A stretch of 20,749 nt of DNA from JAIBBG01 sp043748015 (GTDB lineage: Bacteria > Bacteroidota > Bacteroidia > Flavobacteriales_D > Sanyastnellaceae). Made by a program: the position numbers and the translations under genes. How positions within the stretch are numbered: position 1 is the stretch's first letter; every line of letters starts with the position of its first letter. The stretch lies in the NCBI GenBank assembly GCA_043748015.1, contig JAYTOA010000066.1, forward strand, positions 1-20,749, given 5' to 3'. Below, one piece after another: positions 8,013-16,201 of the stretch. The notes beneath the pieces are model-generated. The model was not told the origin of the DNA, did no database searches, and was given only the letters and a program-made list of their open reading frames with translations.

Positions 8013-8020
8013 TAACTTTG
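8013..8020 (+). promoter_or_regulatory. Bacteroidota -7 box TAACTTTG upstream of the CNNM gene
   Basis: Perfect match to TAnnTTTG, 31 bp before the ATG at 8052. It gives a short leader and suggests a new transcription start after the hairpin. No clear TTTG -33 element is present at the expected spacing. Confidence 0.4.
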
Positions 8021-8051
8021 ACCCGCCGGACTATCAATCCCACCGGCATTC

Positions 8052-9332
8052 ATGGAGCATTATTGGCTGTTAATTATCATTCTCGCACTCATTGCTACAG
8101 CATTCTCCAGCGGCATGGAGATCGCCTTTGTCACTGTCAATAAATTAAAAATTGAACTGGACAAGAAACAAGGCGTATTCGCTTCCGGTATCATTAGTCA
8201 CTTTATCAAGCATCCCAAAATGTTCATCACCACGATGCTCGTGGGTAACAACATCGCCATAGTCGTTTATGGTGTTTACATGGGTGAAGCCATTGATAAT
8301 TGGATCATCGCATCTTTACCAATTTTGTCCCAAAACATCGGCCCTTTTGGTCTTCTGTTTACCCAAACTTTGATCTCTACTCTTGTCATTCTGGTGTTTG
8401 CAGAGTTTATTCCAAAAGCCATTTTTAGCATCAATCCAAACAAATGGCTCAATCTTTTCGCAATTCCAATTGCTATCTGGTACGGCGTCATGTATGTTTT
8501 TGCATTAATCGTAACTGTCATTTCCGACTTTTTTCTAAAAACGCTTTTCAAAAAGCAAATCAAAGCGGAGGAAGTGCAGTTCGGAAGAATCGATCTGGAC
8601 AACTATCTGCAGCAGGCCACTGGAAATATTGACCAGAACAAAGACATGGATCATGAAATTCAGATCTTTCAAAATGCACTCGATTTTTCATCTGTTAAAG
8701 CGCGCGACTGTCTTGTCCCTAGAAATGAATTGGTCGCTGTGGACATCAACGAAAACATTGATCACCTTCGCAATCTTTTCGTTGAAACACGCCTATCAAA
8801 AATTCTCATCTATCGCGACCATATTGACCACATCATTGGATACGTGCATTCGTTTGAACTTTTCAAGAAACCCACAACAATTCAGCAAGTTCTGAGACCC
8901 GTTTCAATCATTCCGGAACCGATGACGGCCAATGAAATTCTCAAGCTATTCATTCAAGAGAAAAAAAATATCGCTGTTGTGGTCGATGAATTTGGCGGTA
9001 CTGCAGGTGTCATAACCATGGAAGATATCGTCGAGGAAATTTTTGGTGAAATTGAAGACGAACACGACAAAGAGGAAACAACTGAAAGGTCAATTGCTGA
9101 AAATGTATACGAGTTTTCCGCGCGACTTGAAATAGACTATCTCAACGAGAAATATAACCTCCACCTTCCTGAAAATGATGAGGAATATGATACCCTCGGC
9201 GGGCTTATTCTTTTCCTCTATGGTGACATTCCTGAAGAAATGCAAGTCATTCCCTCCGGCATTTTCTCTTTTATCCCGATGAAGGTCAGTGAGACAAAAA
9301 TCGAAATCGTCAGAGTTGAAATCAAAGGCTGA
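8052..9332 (+). CDS. CNNM/DUF21, CBS-pair and CorC_HlyC domain membrane protein
   Basis: 426 residues. The N-terminal CNNM (DUF21) membrane domain spans about 1-190, with helices near 5-25, 60-77, 100-125 and 135-160 and the family-type SSGMEIAFVTVNKLKIE. A CBS pair follows (about 218-335), ending in VDEFGGTAGVITMEDIVEE and FGEIEDEHD, the strongly conserved boundary motif. The CorC_HlyC domain is at about 345-425. Relatives are called hemolysin, TlyC or CorC; the better-supported role is Mg2+/divalent-cation transport or its regulation, with nucleotide-binding CBS domains. GldE of the gliding machinery is a paralogue, but the usual gldD/mutY/ssb neighbours are absent. It stands 115 bp after the small membrane gene, behind its own -7 box. 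Confidence 0.9.
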   Translation: MEHYWLLIIILALIATAFSSGMEIAFVTVNKLKIELDKKQGVFASGIISHFIKHPKMFITTMLVGNNIAIVVYGVYMGEAIDNWIIASLPILSQNIGPFGLLFTQTLISTLVILVFAEFIPKAIFSINPNKWLNLFAIPIAIWYGVMYVFALIVTVISDFFLKTLFKKQIKAEEVQFGRIDLDNYLQQATGNIDQNKDMDHEIQIFQNALDFSSVKARDCLVPRNELVAVDINENIDHLRNLFVETRLSKILIYRDHIDHIIGYVHSFELFKKPTTIQQVLRPVSIIPEPMTANEILKLFIQEKKNIAVVVDEFGGTAGVITMEDIVEEIFGEIEDEHDKEETTERSIAENVYEFSARLEIDYLNEKYNLHLPENDEEYDTLGGLILFLYGDIPEEMQVIPSGIFSFIPMKVSETKIEIVRVEIKG

Positions 9333-9431
9333 CGTACGCTTTATCACATCCCAAATACCTTCAAAAACAAGCCTGTACGTTTGACATTCAATCTTTTAAT
9401 ATCTGATAGCTGAATTAACCGGTTCATTTAC

Positions 9432-9444
9432 GATATTCGCACCC
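9432..9444 (+). promoter_or_regulatory. Candidate -7 element of ppiD (GATATTCG CACCC)
   Basis: The block ATTCGCACCC is shared exactly with the lysS upstream region and resembles TTTGCACCC at coaX. Relative to TAnnTTTG the box has two mismatches. It ends 25 bp before the ATG. No well-spaced -33 TTTG is visible. Confidence 0.25.
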
Positions 9445-9469
9445 CGAAATTTTAAGCATATACTGAATT

Positions 9470-11515
9470 ATGGCAATGATTGAAAAAATCAGACAGCACA
9501 ACTGGTTGCTTCTGACAATGATAGGCATCGGACTTCTCTCCTTTCTGATTCCTTACGACGCAGTGATGTCAATGTTTGGCAACACTAACACTAACGTTGG
9601 CGAAATTGATGGTCACTCCATCTCCGCTCAGGAATGGCAAAAAGCTTTGCAGGATCGCGAGCCTCTTTTCCAATATCAGGGTAATCAACAAAACCTGTCA
9701 AATGACACGTGGGGTCAGCTCACAGAAACCATGCTCTACGGAGATGAGTACAGTGCATGTGGATTGAATATCTCTGATGAAGAATACGACGAAATCGTTT
9801 TTGGTCAGGTTCTATCACCGTTTGTATTGTCTACTATTTATGGTGGCAAGGATTCAACCGCATTGAAAGAGCAAGTTCGCAAAAGCTTTGACGGTATGGA
9901 TCCGAAAATGGCGTACAACTGGAAAATTCTAATTTCGCAAAAACGTCAGAAAGAAAAGTATGATGCCATGTGTAAAAAAGGTATTTATGCTAACAGCATC
10001 GACGCTAAATGGGCGTTCAAACAACTCAACGATAAAGTTACAGTCGACTATGTCGTAAAGTCTTTCGTTGAAATTCCGGATAGCACGGTTACCTGGACAG
10101 AAAATGACATTCGCGGCTACTACAACAAGCACAAGAAAGATCGAGAATACAAACAGGAAACAAGTCGCTCCATAAACTTTATCAATTTCGCTGTTCAAGC
10201 TTCTGCCGAGGATATTCAGGTGATTGAGAAGAACCTTGCTGATTTGAAAGAAATGTTTATCACCGCAGCGAATGATTCAATGTTCGCCGGAAATAATTCT
10301 TCTACACCTGCAAATGCATACACCAATTATGTAGATGGTAGCGTTTCTCCGGAACTTGAAGCTCAAATTAAATCTGATTCTATTGGCACGGTAATCGGCC
10401 CTGTTATGGAAGGTAACAGCTACCGCCTTATCAAAATCAGCAAGCGCGGATTGGATAATAATCAGGTGGAAGCGCGTCACATTCTTATCAAGGATAAAGC
10501 AACAGGTAAAGCGACACTTGACTCTTTGAAGAAAGTCATTGAGAAGAATAAAAACTTCGAAGAGTTGGCCAAAACTTTCAGTGAAGATCCGGGAAGCGGC
10601 GCAAATGGCGGCGGTCTCGGTAAATTCAGCCGTGGTCAAATGGTGAAACCTTTTGAAGATGCTTGTTTCAACGGTGCCGTTGGATCACTTCAAATCGTTG
10701 AAAGTGATTTCGGTTTTCACCTCATCGAAGTAACCGGCAAAAATTTCCCCTATACCAAAATTGCTGAAATTCAACGACTCATCGAGCCAAGCAGTAAGAC
10801 AGTTAAAGCGGCTTATGCATCAGCAAAAGAGTTCACTCTTAATTATACTGATACAATAGCTTTCAGAATGGCTGCCGACACTCTTAACGGTGGAACCCCT
10901 ATCACTTCTGCAAAAAACATCAAGCCGAATGCTACCAGCATCACTGGTATCTCCGAAGCAGGCGCAATTGTGTCATGGGCATATGGCGCTGAACTCGGTG
11001 AGGTTTCCCAACCTATGATGGCCAATAACCAATATGTTATTGCGGCTCTTACTGAAATTCGTGAAGCAGGTGTTCCGACTCTTCAAAACGTATATGACAA
11101 AATGAAGGAAGAAGTCATCAAAGAAAAGAAAGCAGAAAAATCGATGCTGGAAATGAAAGGCAATGAATCTCTCGCGGATCTTGCTACGCGCATCGGAACC
11201 AATGTGAAGAAAGGCGAAAACATCACTTTGAAGTCAGGCAGCATTCCAGGATCCGGTATCAACGTAGCTGAAAACGTAATCGTTGGCGCTTGCCTTGGAT
11301 TGAAGACGGGTAATGTATCTGCTCCAATTGCAGGCAAAGGCGGCGTTTATGTTATTCAACGCACCGCAGATGTAGTGCTTGGAACTTCTGCTGACAATTA
11401 TCTCAGTGATCAGGAAAGAACAATGACCAATTACCAACAGCGTGCTGCTTCCAGTATTTTCAATTCATTCAAAGAAGCGGGTGACATTGAAGACAATCGA
11501 TACGTGAGAAGATAA
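9470..11515 (+). CDS. ppiD: PpiD/SurA-like peptidyl-prolyl isomerase, membrane-anchored chaperone
   Basis: 681 residues. One transmembrane helix at about 11-29 (NWLLLTMIGIGLLSFLI) anchors the protein to the inner membrane with the rest in the periplasm. A SurA_N-type chaperone region follows from about 42 (NVGEIDGHSISAQEWQKAL is typical of the PpiD/SurA N-domain). A parvulin domain is at about 333-425: EARHILIK, FEELAKTFSEDPGSGANGGG, GLGKFSRGQMVKPFEDACF and FGFHLIEV are the rotamase signatures. The long C-terminal part (430-681) is typical of PpiD. It helps fold and release exported proteins, including outer-membrane proteins, which suits a gene run with lptC and a barrel protein. MAMIEKIR is the usual style of start in Bacteroidota PpiD; Met3 is an alternative. 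It lies 137 bp after the CNNM gene and ends 17 bp before a strong terminator. Confidence 0.92.
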   Translation: MAMIEKIRQHNWLLLTMIGIGLLSFLIPYDAVMSMFGNTNTNVGEIDGHSISAQEWQKALQDREPLFQYQGNQQNLSNDTWGQLTETMLYGDEYSACGLNISDEEYDEIVFGQVLSPFVLSTIYGGKDSTALKEQVRKSFDGMDPKMAYNWKILISQKRQKEKYDAMCKKGIYANSIDAKWAFKQLNDKVTVDYVVKSFVEIPDSTVTWTENDIRGYYNKHKKDREYKQETSRSINFINFAVQASAEDIQVIEKNLADLKEMFITAANDSMFAGNNSSTPANAYTNYVDGSVSPELEAQIKSDSIGTVIGPVMEGNSYRLIKISKRGLDNNQVEARHILIKDKATGKATLDSLKKVIEKNKNFEELAKTFSEDPGSGANGGGLGKFSRGQMVKPFEDACFNGAVGSLQIVESDFGFHLIEVTGKNFPYTKIAEIQRLIEPSSKTVKAAYASAKEFTLNYTDTIAFRMAADTLNGGTPITSAKNIKPNATSITGISEAGAIVSWAYGAELGEVSQPMMANNQYVIAALTEIREAGVPTLQNVYDKMKEEVIKEKKAEKSMLEMKGNESLADLATRIGTNVKKGENITLKSGSIPGSGINVAENVIVGACLGLKTGNVSAPIAGKGGVYVIQRTADVVLGTSADNYLSDQERTMTNYQQRAASSIFNSFKEAGDIEDNRYVRR

Positions 11516-11532
11516 AAAAATCTCGAATATTG

Positions 11533-11564
11533 AAAAAGGCTGTCTCAAAAAGACAGCCTTTTTT
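11533..11564 (+). terminator. Strong Rho-independent terminator of ppiD
   Basis: Perfect 13-bp stem AAAAAGGCTGTCT (11533-11545) with AGACAGCCTTTTT (11551-11563) and a 5-nt CAAAA loop, followed by one more T. With A-rich and T-rich flanks it can work in both directions, so it may also stop leftward transcripts from creD, 145 bp away. The core matches the clpP terminator stem. Confidence 0.92.
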
Positions 11565-11708
11565 GCATTCGGAAATTGGGATTGACTATTGGGAGGTCCA
11601 ATGAAATTGAATTCGATTAGAATATGCGCTTTTCATGAATGGTTGGAATCATTCATTGCGCTCATTTAGTTTCCCTTGCTACAAGCAATAACCCAATAAC
11701 TCAATTTT

Positions 11709-13076
11709 CTAAGCTTGAACCTCACCACGCTGATCAGCTCCACCAAGCTCATCTGCCCAAGTGATATTGCGCGACAAATACATCGCAACTGCCAACACAA
11801 GGAACAATCCAAGGCTTCCCACTAACAGTGCGTATTCCTGCATCTGAATAATCACGAAAACGAATCCATATACAAGTACGAGAAATAGAAAATTGAACAT
11901 ACTCAGTTTTCTGTTTTTGAAAATTGCCTTTACATAATATCCAACCAGTGCTATGGTCATCGCCGCGGCAATGATGTACGCCGGATTGAAACCTATGTGT
12001 TCCGTGAACGAAAGCAACAACACATAAAACAAACACAATGCAAGTCCAACAAGCAAGAATTGTATTCCATGAATGCGAACGCGATTCAACACTTGCACAA
12101 AGAAGAATACCATGAAGGTGAGCGCAATTATCAAAACAGCATACTTCGCTGAGCGCTCATTTTTCTGGTAATCTGTAACAGGAACATATAAATCCATCCC
12201 AAACTCCGACTCGTAAAATCCGGCTGGAATTCCGGAGAATTGTTGCGGATAAGTTCTGTTGAGATAAATCATCTTCCAATGCGCAGCGAAACTGTCATCC
12301 GTTACTTCATGCTCTGGAAAAAATGCGCCCTGAAAACTAGGTGAACCCCAATTGCCCGACATCTGTACTTCTGTTTCCTTTCCTACGGGAACAAAATGAA
12401 TACTGCGACTTCCTCTTAAATGAAAGGTGATGCTGAAATTTACAGTGCCGGTATCTGTGTGTGTTGTAAGATTCAACGGAACACTAACCCCACTTTCTAT
12501 TACTTCAGCATGCTCGACTCCCGGCGAGAGAGCTAGTTGCTCGCCACCCCAATCTAGGACCAATAAATCAGCAAGATTGTGGAGATCGCTGATACCTAGT
12601 GAAATGAATGCATTCTCAGGAAGCGCCAGTCCGGCATTTTCTACGATACTCAAATCTGGTCGGCGGAATGTTCCACTGAGTTTTATCTCTGTTGAGTATA
12701 CAATCACGTCAAAAATTCCGCGCGAACGCTTTTCGGTTTTCAACTCTGATTGAATATTCAACTCGTCAGGCAGAAAGTGATAGTAGTTCTTCTCGTTCGC
12801 AATAATTCTTTCTCCATTCACGCCCTTCGAAGCGGGTTGATATGGAATCGTAATCATTGGACCAGTAATGGTCTGATCTCTTCCCCAAGTGCGACTAATT
12901 TCATCAATTGCCTCATCCTGCCGCTGTTGTCTTTCGCGCACTAGACTCGTCACGAAAGTCAATGGAATAAGTAGAAGCAGAATGATGAAGCCAATGACAA
13001 AAAGTTTGATCGTCGCAGATTCATGCAGGAATTTCTGGAAGCGCTCCCAGCTGCTCATTTCGTTTTTTTCATACAT
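11709..13076 (-). CDS. creD: CreD-family inner-membrane protein
   Basis: 455 residues. CreD family members are inner-membrane proteins linked to envelope stress; in E. coli creD is in the CreBC regulon. Their biochemical activity is not established. A first helix lies at about 23-45, then a large periplasmic domain (46-305) opening with the family-typical SRTWGRDQTITGPMITIPY at 61-79. Five more helices follow at about 312-330, 337-357, 364-384, 392-411 and 414-433. Met1 (13076) and Met7 are both possible starts. No creB/creC-like two-component genes and no transcription factor are next to it. It is convergent with ppiD and divergent from lysS. A candidate promoter lies about 33 bp upstream. 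Confidence 0.9.
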   Translation of the reverse strand: MYEKNEMSSWERFQKFLHESATIKLFVIGFIILLLLIPLTFVTSLVRERQQRQDEAIDEISRTWGRDQTITGPMITIPYQPASKGVNGERIIANEKNYYHFLPDELNIQSELKTEKRSRGIFDVIVYSTEIKLSGTFRRPDLSIVENAGLALPENAFISLGISDLHNLADLLVLDWGGEQLALSPGVEHAEVIESGVSVPLNLTTHTDTGTVNFSITFHLRGSRSIHFVPVGKETEVQMSGNWGSPSFQGAFFPEHEVTDDSFAAHWKMIYLNRTYPQQFSGIPAGFYESEFGMDLYVPVTDYQKNERSAKYAVLIIALTFMVFFFVQVLNRVRIHGIQFLLVGLALCLFYVLLLSFTEHIGFNPAYIIAAAMTIALVGYYVKAIFKNRKLSMFNFLFLVLVYGFVFVIIQMQEYALLVGSLGLFLVLAVAMYLSRNITWADELGGADQRGEVQA

Positions 13077-13108
13077 AAGATTGATTGTTTGGTGTTGGTA
13101 GGAAACGC

Positions 13109-13139
13109 CGAACTAAATGTACTGTCAAATTATTCCAAA
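13109..13139 (-). promoter_or_regulatory. Candidate creD promoter TTTG-N19-TTAGTTCG
   Basis: On the minus strand TTTG (13139-13136) is followed after 19 bp by TTAGTTCG (13116-13109), which has two mismatches to TAnnTTTG. The spacing fits the Bacteroidota -33/-7 rule, and the leader to the ATG would be about 25-30 nt. Confidence 0.35.
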
Positions 13140-13232
13140 AGAAACGTGAACAGGTGTTAAGACTTTTAGATCAACATGAAAATTACATCATCTCGCATGC
13201 GTATTTCTCGCGAATCACAACTGCCTCATAAC

Positions 13233-13245
13233 TAAATTCGCACCC
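13233..13245 (+). promoter_or_regulatory. Candidate lysS -7 element TAAATTCG CACCC abutting the ATG
   Basis: TAAATTCG has one mismatch to TAnnTTTG. CACCC follows and then directly the ATG at 13246, so the predicted transcription start is at or within a few bases of the start codon. No -33 TTTG is seen at the right distance. Confidence 0.35.
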
Positions 13246-14955
13246 ATGAATCACTTATCTCCGGAAGAAATTGTTCGCAGAGAATCACTGGATAAACTCC
13301 GCGCATTCGGCATTGATCCCTTTCCTGCTGCAGAATACAAGACCAATGCAACAGCTCACGAAATTCTTTTAAATTATGTTGAAGGTAGCGAAGTAACCAT
13401 CGCCGGGCGCTTGCTCAACATGCGCGACATGGGTAAAGCTTCTTTTGCGCACGTAAAAGATTCGACGGGTAAGATTCAGATCTACATCAACATCGATACA
13501 ATTTGTCCCGGTGAGGATAAAACATTCTATAAAGAGGTAGTAAAACATTTGCTCCATTTCGGTGACTTCATCGGTGTTACCGGAAAAGTATTTACCACCA
13601 AAATGGGTGAGATTTCTGTCAACGTCAATGCACTAACGCTGCTTGCAAAAGCTGTGAAGCCATTGCCGGTTGTGAAGACAGACAAGGAAGGAAATATTCA
13701 TGACGCATTCACCGATCCGGAATTGCGTTATCGCATGCGTTACGTCGATCTTGTAGTGAATGAAAAAGTGCGCGACACTTTTATCACCCGCACAAAAATC
13801 GTCAACGCCATGCGTAATTTTTTCAATGAAAAAGGTTACCTGGAGGTTGATACACCCGTGTTACAAGCTATTCCAGGAGGTGCAGCTGCGCGTCCATTTA
13901 TCACGCATCACAACGCCCTCGATGTGCCTATGTATTTGCGTGTTGCCAATGAGCTTTACTTAAAACGATTGATCGTTGGTGGTTTCGACGGCGTGTATGA
14001 ATTCAGTCGCAACTTCAGAAATGAAGGAATGGATCGCACTCACAACCCGGAATTCACCATCATGGAAATCTATGTGGCATACAAGGATTACCACTGGATG
14101 ATGGACTTTACAGAAGACATGATACGCGCAGTGTGTAATGATGCACTTGGCAAAACGTCTGTGGAGTTTGGAAATAAAACTCTCGACTTTGGTTCAAAGT
14201 TTCATCGCATCACTATGACAAATGCCATCATTCAATTCACAGGTTTCGATATTACAGGAAAAAGTGAAGAGGAACTGGCAACTTTCTGCAAAAGCATCGG
14301 CATTGAAGTGGACAACACAATGGGTAAAGGAAAACTCATCGATGAATTATTTGGTGCTAAGTGTGAAGGCAACTTCATTCAACCAACTTTCATTACCGAC
14401 TATCCAATCGAGATGTCTCCGCTTTGTAAACGTCACCGCGAAAATCCAGAACTCACTGAAAGATTCGAGTTGATGATCAACGGTAAAGAGGTTGCCAACG
14501 CTTACAGTGAACTCAACGATCCAATCGATCAACGCGCACGCTTTGAAGAACAGCTCAGCCTGCAAGCGCGTGGCGATGATGAGGCAATGTTTATCGATCA
14601 GGATTTCTTGCGCGCACTTGAATATGGTATGCCACCAACCTCAGGAATGGGTATCGGCGTGGACCGACTTGTCATGTTTCTCACCAACAATGAGACAATA
14701 CAGGAAGTGCTATTCTTCCCTCAAATGCGTCCAGAGAAATTTGAAACTGAGCCTGACCCGAAAGAATTTATTGCGATCGGTATTCCTGAAGTATGGGCAG
14801 AACATGTAATCAAAGCGGGATACGACACTATTGAAAAATTGAAAAACACCAAGCCTACAGCCATTCACCAAACACTAAACGGATATCGCAAAAAAAATAA
14901 ACTGGAGATTCCTGCCGTGCAACTGGAAGATGTGAATAGTTGGATCGGCCGGTAA
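13246..14955 (+). CDS. lysS: Lysine--tRNA ligase, class II
   Basis: 569 residues. It charges tRNA-Lys with lysine using ATP in the cytoplasm. The N-terminal OB-fold anticodon-binding domain spans about 51-135 (VTIAGRLLNMRDMGKASFAHV). The class II catalytic core follows. Motif 2 is FRNEGMDRTHNPEFT at 257-271 and motif 3 GMGIGVDRLVMF at 467-478, with MYLRVANELYLKRLIVGGF before motif 2. After FFPQMRP, where many LysRS proteins end, about 70 further residues follow (505-569). These include AEHVIKAGYDTIEKLKNTKP, which resembles a helix-hairpin-helix tail of the type seen in longer Bacteroidota enzymes. Start: PEEIVRRESLDKLRAFGIDPFP is the standard N-terminus. The gene is divergent from creD; the OmpA-family gene follows after 145 bp. 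Confidence 0.97.
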   Translation: MNHLSPEEIVRRESLDKLRAFGIDPFPAAEYKTNATAHEILLNYVEGSEVTIAGRLLNMRDMGKASFAHVKDSTGKIQIYINIDTICPGEDKTFYKEVVKHLLHFGDFIGVTGKVFTTKMGEISVNVNALTLLAKAVKPLPVVKTDKEGNIHDAFTDPELRYRMRYVDLVVNEKVRDTFITRTKIVNAMRNFFNEKGYLEVDTPVLQAIPGGAAARPFITHHNALDVPMYLRVANELYLKRLIVGGFDGVYEFSRNFRNEGMDRTHNPEFTIMEIYVAYKDYHWMMDFTEDMIRAVCNDALGKTSVEFGNKTLDFGSKFHRITMTNAIIQFTGFDITGKSEEELATFCKSIGIEVDNTMGKGKLIDELFGAKCEGNFIQPTFITDYPIEMSPLCKRHRENPELTERFELMINGKEVANAYSELNDPIDQRARFEEQLSLQARGDDEAMFIDQDFLRALEYGMPPTSGMGIGVDRLVMFLTNNETIQEVLFFPQMRPEKFETEPDPKEFIAIGIPEVWAEHVIKAGYDTIEKLKNTKPTAIHQTLNGYRKKNKLEIPAVQLEDVNSWIGR

Positions 14956-15009
14956 CAATTCTATCGTGTGATTGTACTTTCAGTCACCCTTTCTGCGCAT
15001 CTCACAAAG

Positions 15010-15072
15010 CATCGTTCAAAAATCGATGGTGCATTCGTGCGTTTTCAGCACTGAATGGACGCATTTTTGAAC
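15010..15072 (+). other. Long hairpin in the lysS-OmpA intergenic region
   Basis: GTTCAAAAAT (15014-15023) pairs perfectly with ATTTTTGAAC (15063-15072). Inside, CATTC/GAATG and GTGC/GCAC close a GTTTTCA loop, with a bulge on the left arm. A competing small stem CATCG/CGATG (15010-15014 with 15024-15028) uses the same left arm. There is no T tract after it, so it is not a standard terminator. It ends 28 bp before the ATG at 15101. Confidence 0.5.
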
Positions 15073-15100
15073 TTCAATAATTCTAAGAATAAACTCAAAT

Positions 15101-16093
15101 ATGAATAAGCGCATCCTCTTCTTCGCAGTCATCATTGCCGTAATGGTTCAAAGCTGCGTACCGCAACGCAAATACGCTGAAATGTCTACGCGCAAAGCGG
15201 AAGTAGAACAAGACAACGAAAATTTGCGCGCAGCAAAAGAACAACTCGAAGCACAAAACAAAGAGTTGAATACCACGATTGCCACGAATAAAAAATCACT
15301 GGATCAATTAATAGCTGACTCCACAAAAATGGGCGGAGAATACCGCCAGTTGCGCTCGCAATATGACAAGATCAATGAACTCAATGACATCCTTTCTACG
15401 AAAAGCAGCGAACTTCTTGGTATGGCCACAGGCGAAAACAAAAAGCTCGTGGATGAACTGAATAAAACTCAAGAAGCGCTTCAAAAGAAAGAAGATATGC
15501 TGAAAGGTCTTGAGAAAAGTCTCAACGAAAAGCAAGCAGATATAGATAAAACAAAAGCGGAACTTGAAGCAAAACAAAAGCGTGTTGATGACATGGAAAG
15601 ACTTTTGGCGGAACAACAGGCCGCAAGTGAAGCGCTCAAAAACAAAGTACAGAATGCATTGCTTGGCTTCAAAGACAAAGGTCTCACCGTAACTGAAAAA
15701 GACGGGAAAGTTTATGTGAGCATGGAAGCCAAATTACTCTTTGCTACAGGTAGCACTGCTGTTGATCCCAATGGAAAAAAAGCATTGGTGGATCTTGCTA
15801 AAGCAATTGAGAGTGAGGCCGACATGGAAATTATCGTTGAAGGACATACCGACACGGATAAACTTGCTTCATCAACTTATCCAAAAGACAACTGGGACTT
15901 AAGTGTGCTTCGTGCAACTGAAGTGGTGAAAATCATGCTCGCAAGTAGTTCCGTAAAACCACAAATCTTAAGCGCAGCTGGTCGAGGCGAATATTTTCCC
16001 ATCGATCCAAACAACAAAGCGAAAAACCGTCGCATCGAAATCATCCTGCAACCTAAGTTGGATGAACTTTACAAACTCATTGAAAGGAAGTAA
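15101..16093 (+). CDS. OmpA-family lipoprotein with long coiled coil
   Basis: 330 residues. A lipoprotein signal ends at lipobox VQSC with Cys19. Residues about 22-185 form an almost continuous coiled coil rich in Glu, Lys and Gln (KAEVEQDNENLRAAKEQLEA and similar heptads). The OmpA-like peptidoglycan-binding domain spans about 205-316: LLFATGSTAVDPNGKKAL, VEGHTDTDK, NWDLSVLRATEVVKIML and NRRIEIIL. Asp251 and Arg271 correspond to the two diaminopimelate-contacting residues of OmpA domains, with an insert of about five residues between them compared with common members. It likely tethers the outer membrane to the peptidoglycan, using the coiled coil as a spacer. It stands alone between lysS and the convergent T9SS substrate; no clear terminator is seen after it. 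Confidence 0.93.
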   Translation: MNKRILFFAVIIAVMVQSCVPQRKYAEMSTRKAEVEQDNENLRAAKEQLEAQNKELNTTIATNKKSLDQLIADSTKMGGEYRQLRSQYDKINELNDILSTKSSELLGMATGENKKLVDELNKTQEALQKKEDMLKGLEKSLNEKQADIDKTKAELEAKQKRVDDMERLLAEQQAASEALKNKVQNALLGFKDKGLTVTEKDGKVYVSMEAKLLFATGSTAVDPNGKKALVDLAKAIESEADMEIIVEGHTDTDKLASSTYPKDNWDLSVLRATEVVKIMLASSSVKPQILSAAGRGEYFPIDPNNKAKNRRIEIILQPKLDELYKLIERK

Positions 16094-16201
16094 ATAGGAA
16101 GGCAGTACTTCAACATTGACTAGCTGTCCTTTGAGTAACCAGGAACTAGGAACTTATCTGTGTTAATCGTTTGGATTGGTTTCGAGAATTTACTTCTGGT
16201 G

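Noticed and set aside
8052..9332. GldE of the gliding motility machinery
   Set aside because: The CNNM/CBS/CorC layout is shared with GldE, but gldD, mutY and ssb are not adjacent, so the general family name is safer.
9332..9380. ACGTAC/GTACGT pairing after the CNNM gene as a terminator
   Set aside because: Only 6 bp with a 37-nt loop and no T tract directly after it; likely chance.
12427..13101. Three plus-strand frames opposite creD
   Set aside because: They are antisense shadows of a well-supported membrane protein gene and have no domain features.
16099..16130. AAGGCAG / CTGTCCTT as a third copy of the shared terminator
   Set aside because: The arms need a bulge to pair, the loop is long and the T run is only three bases.
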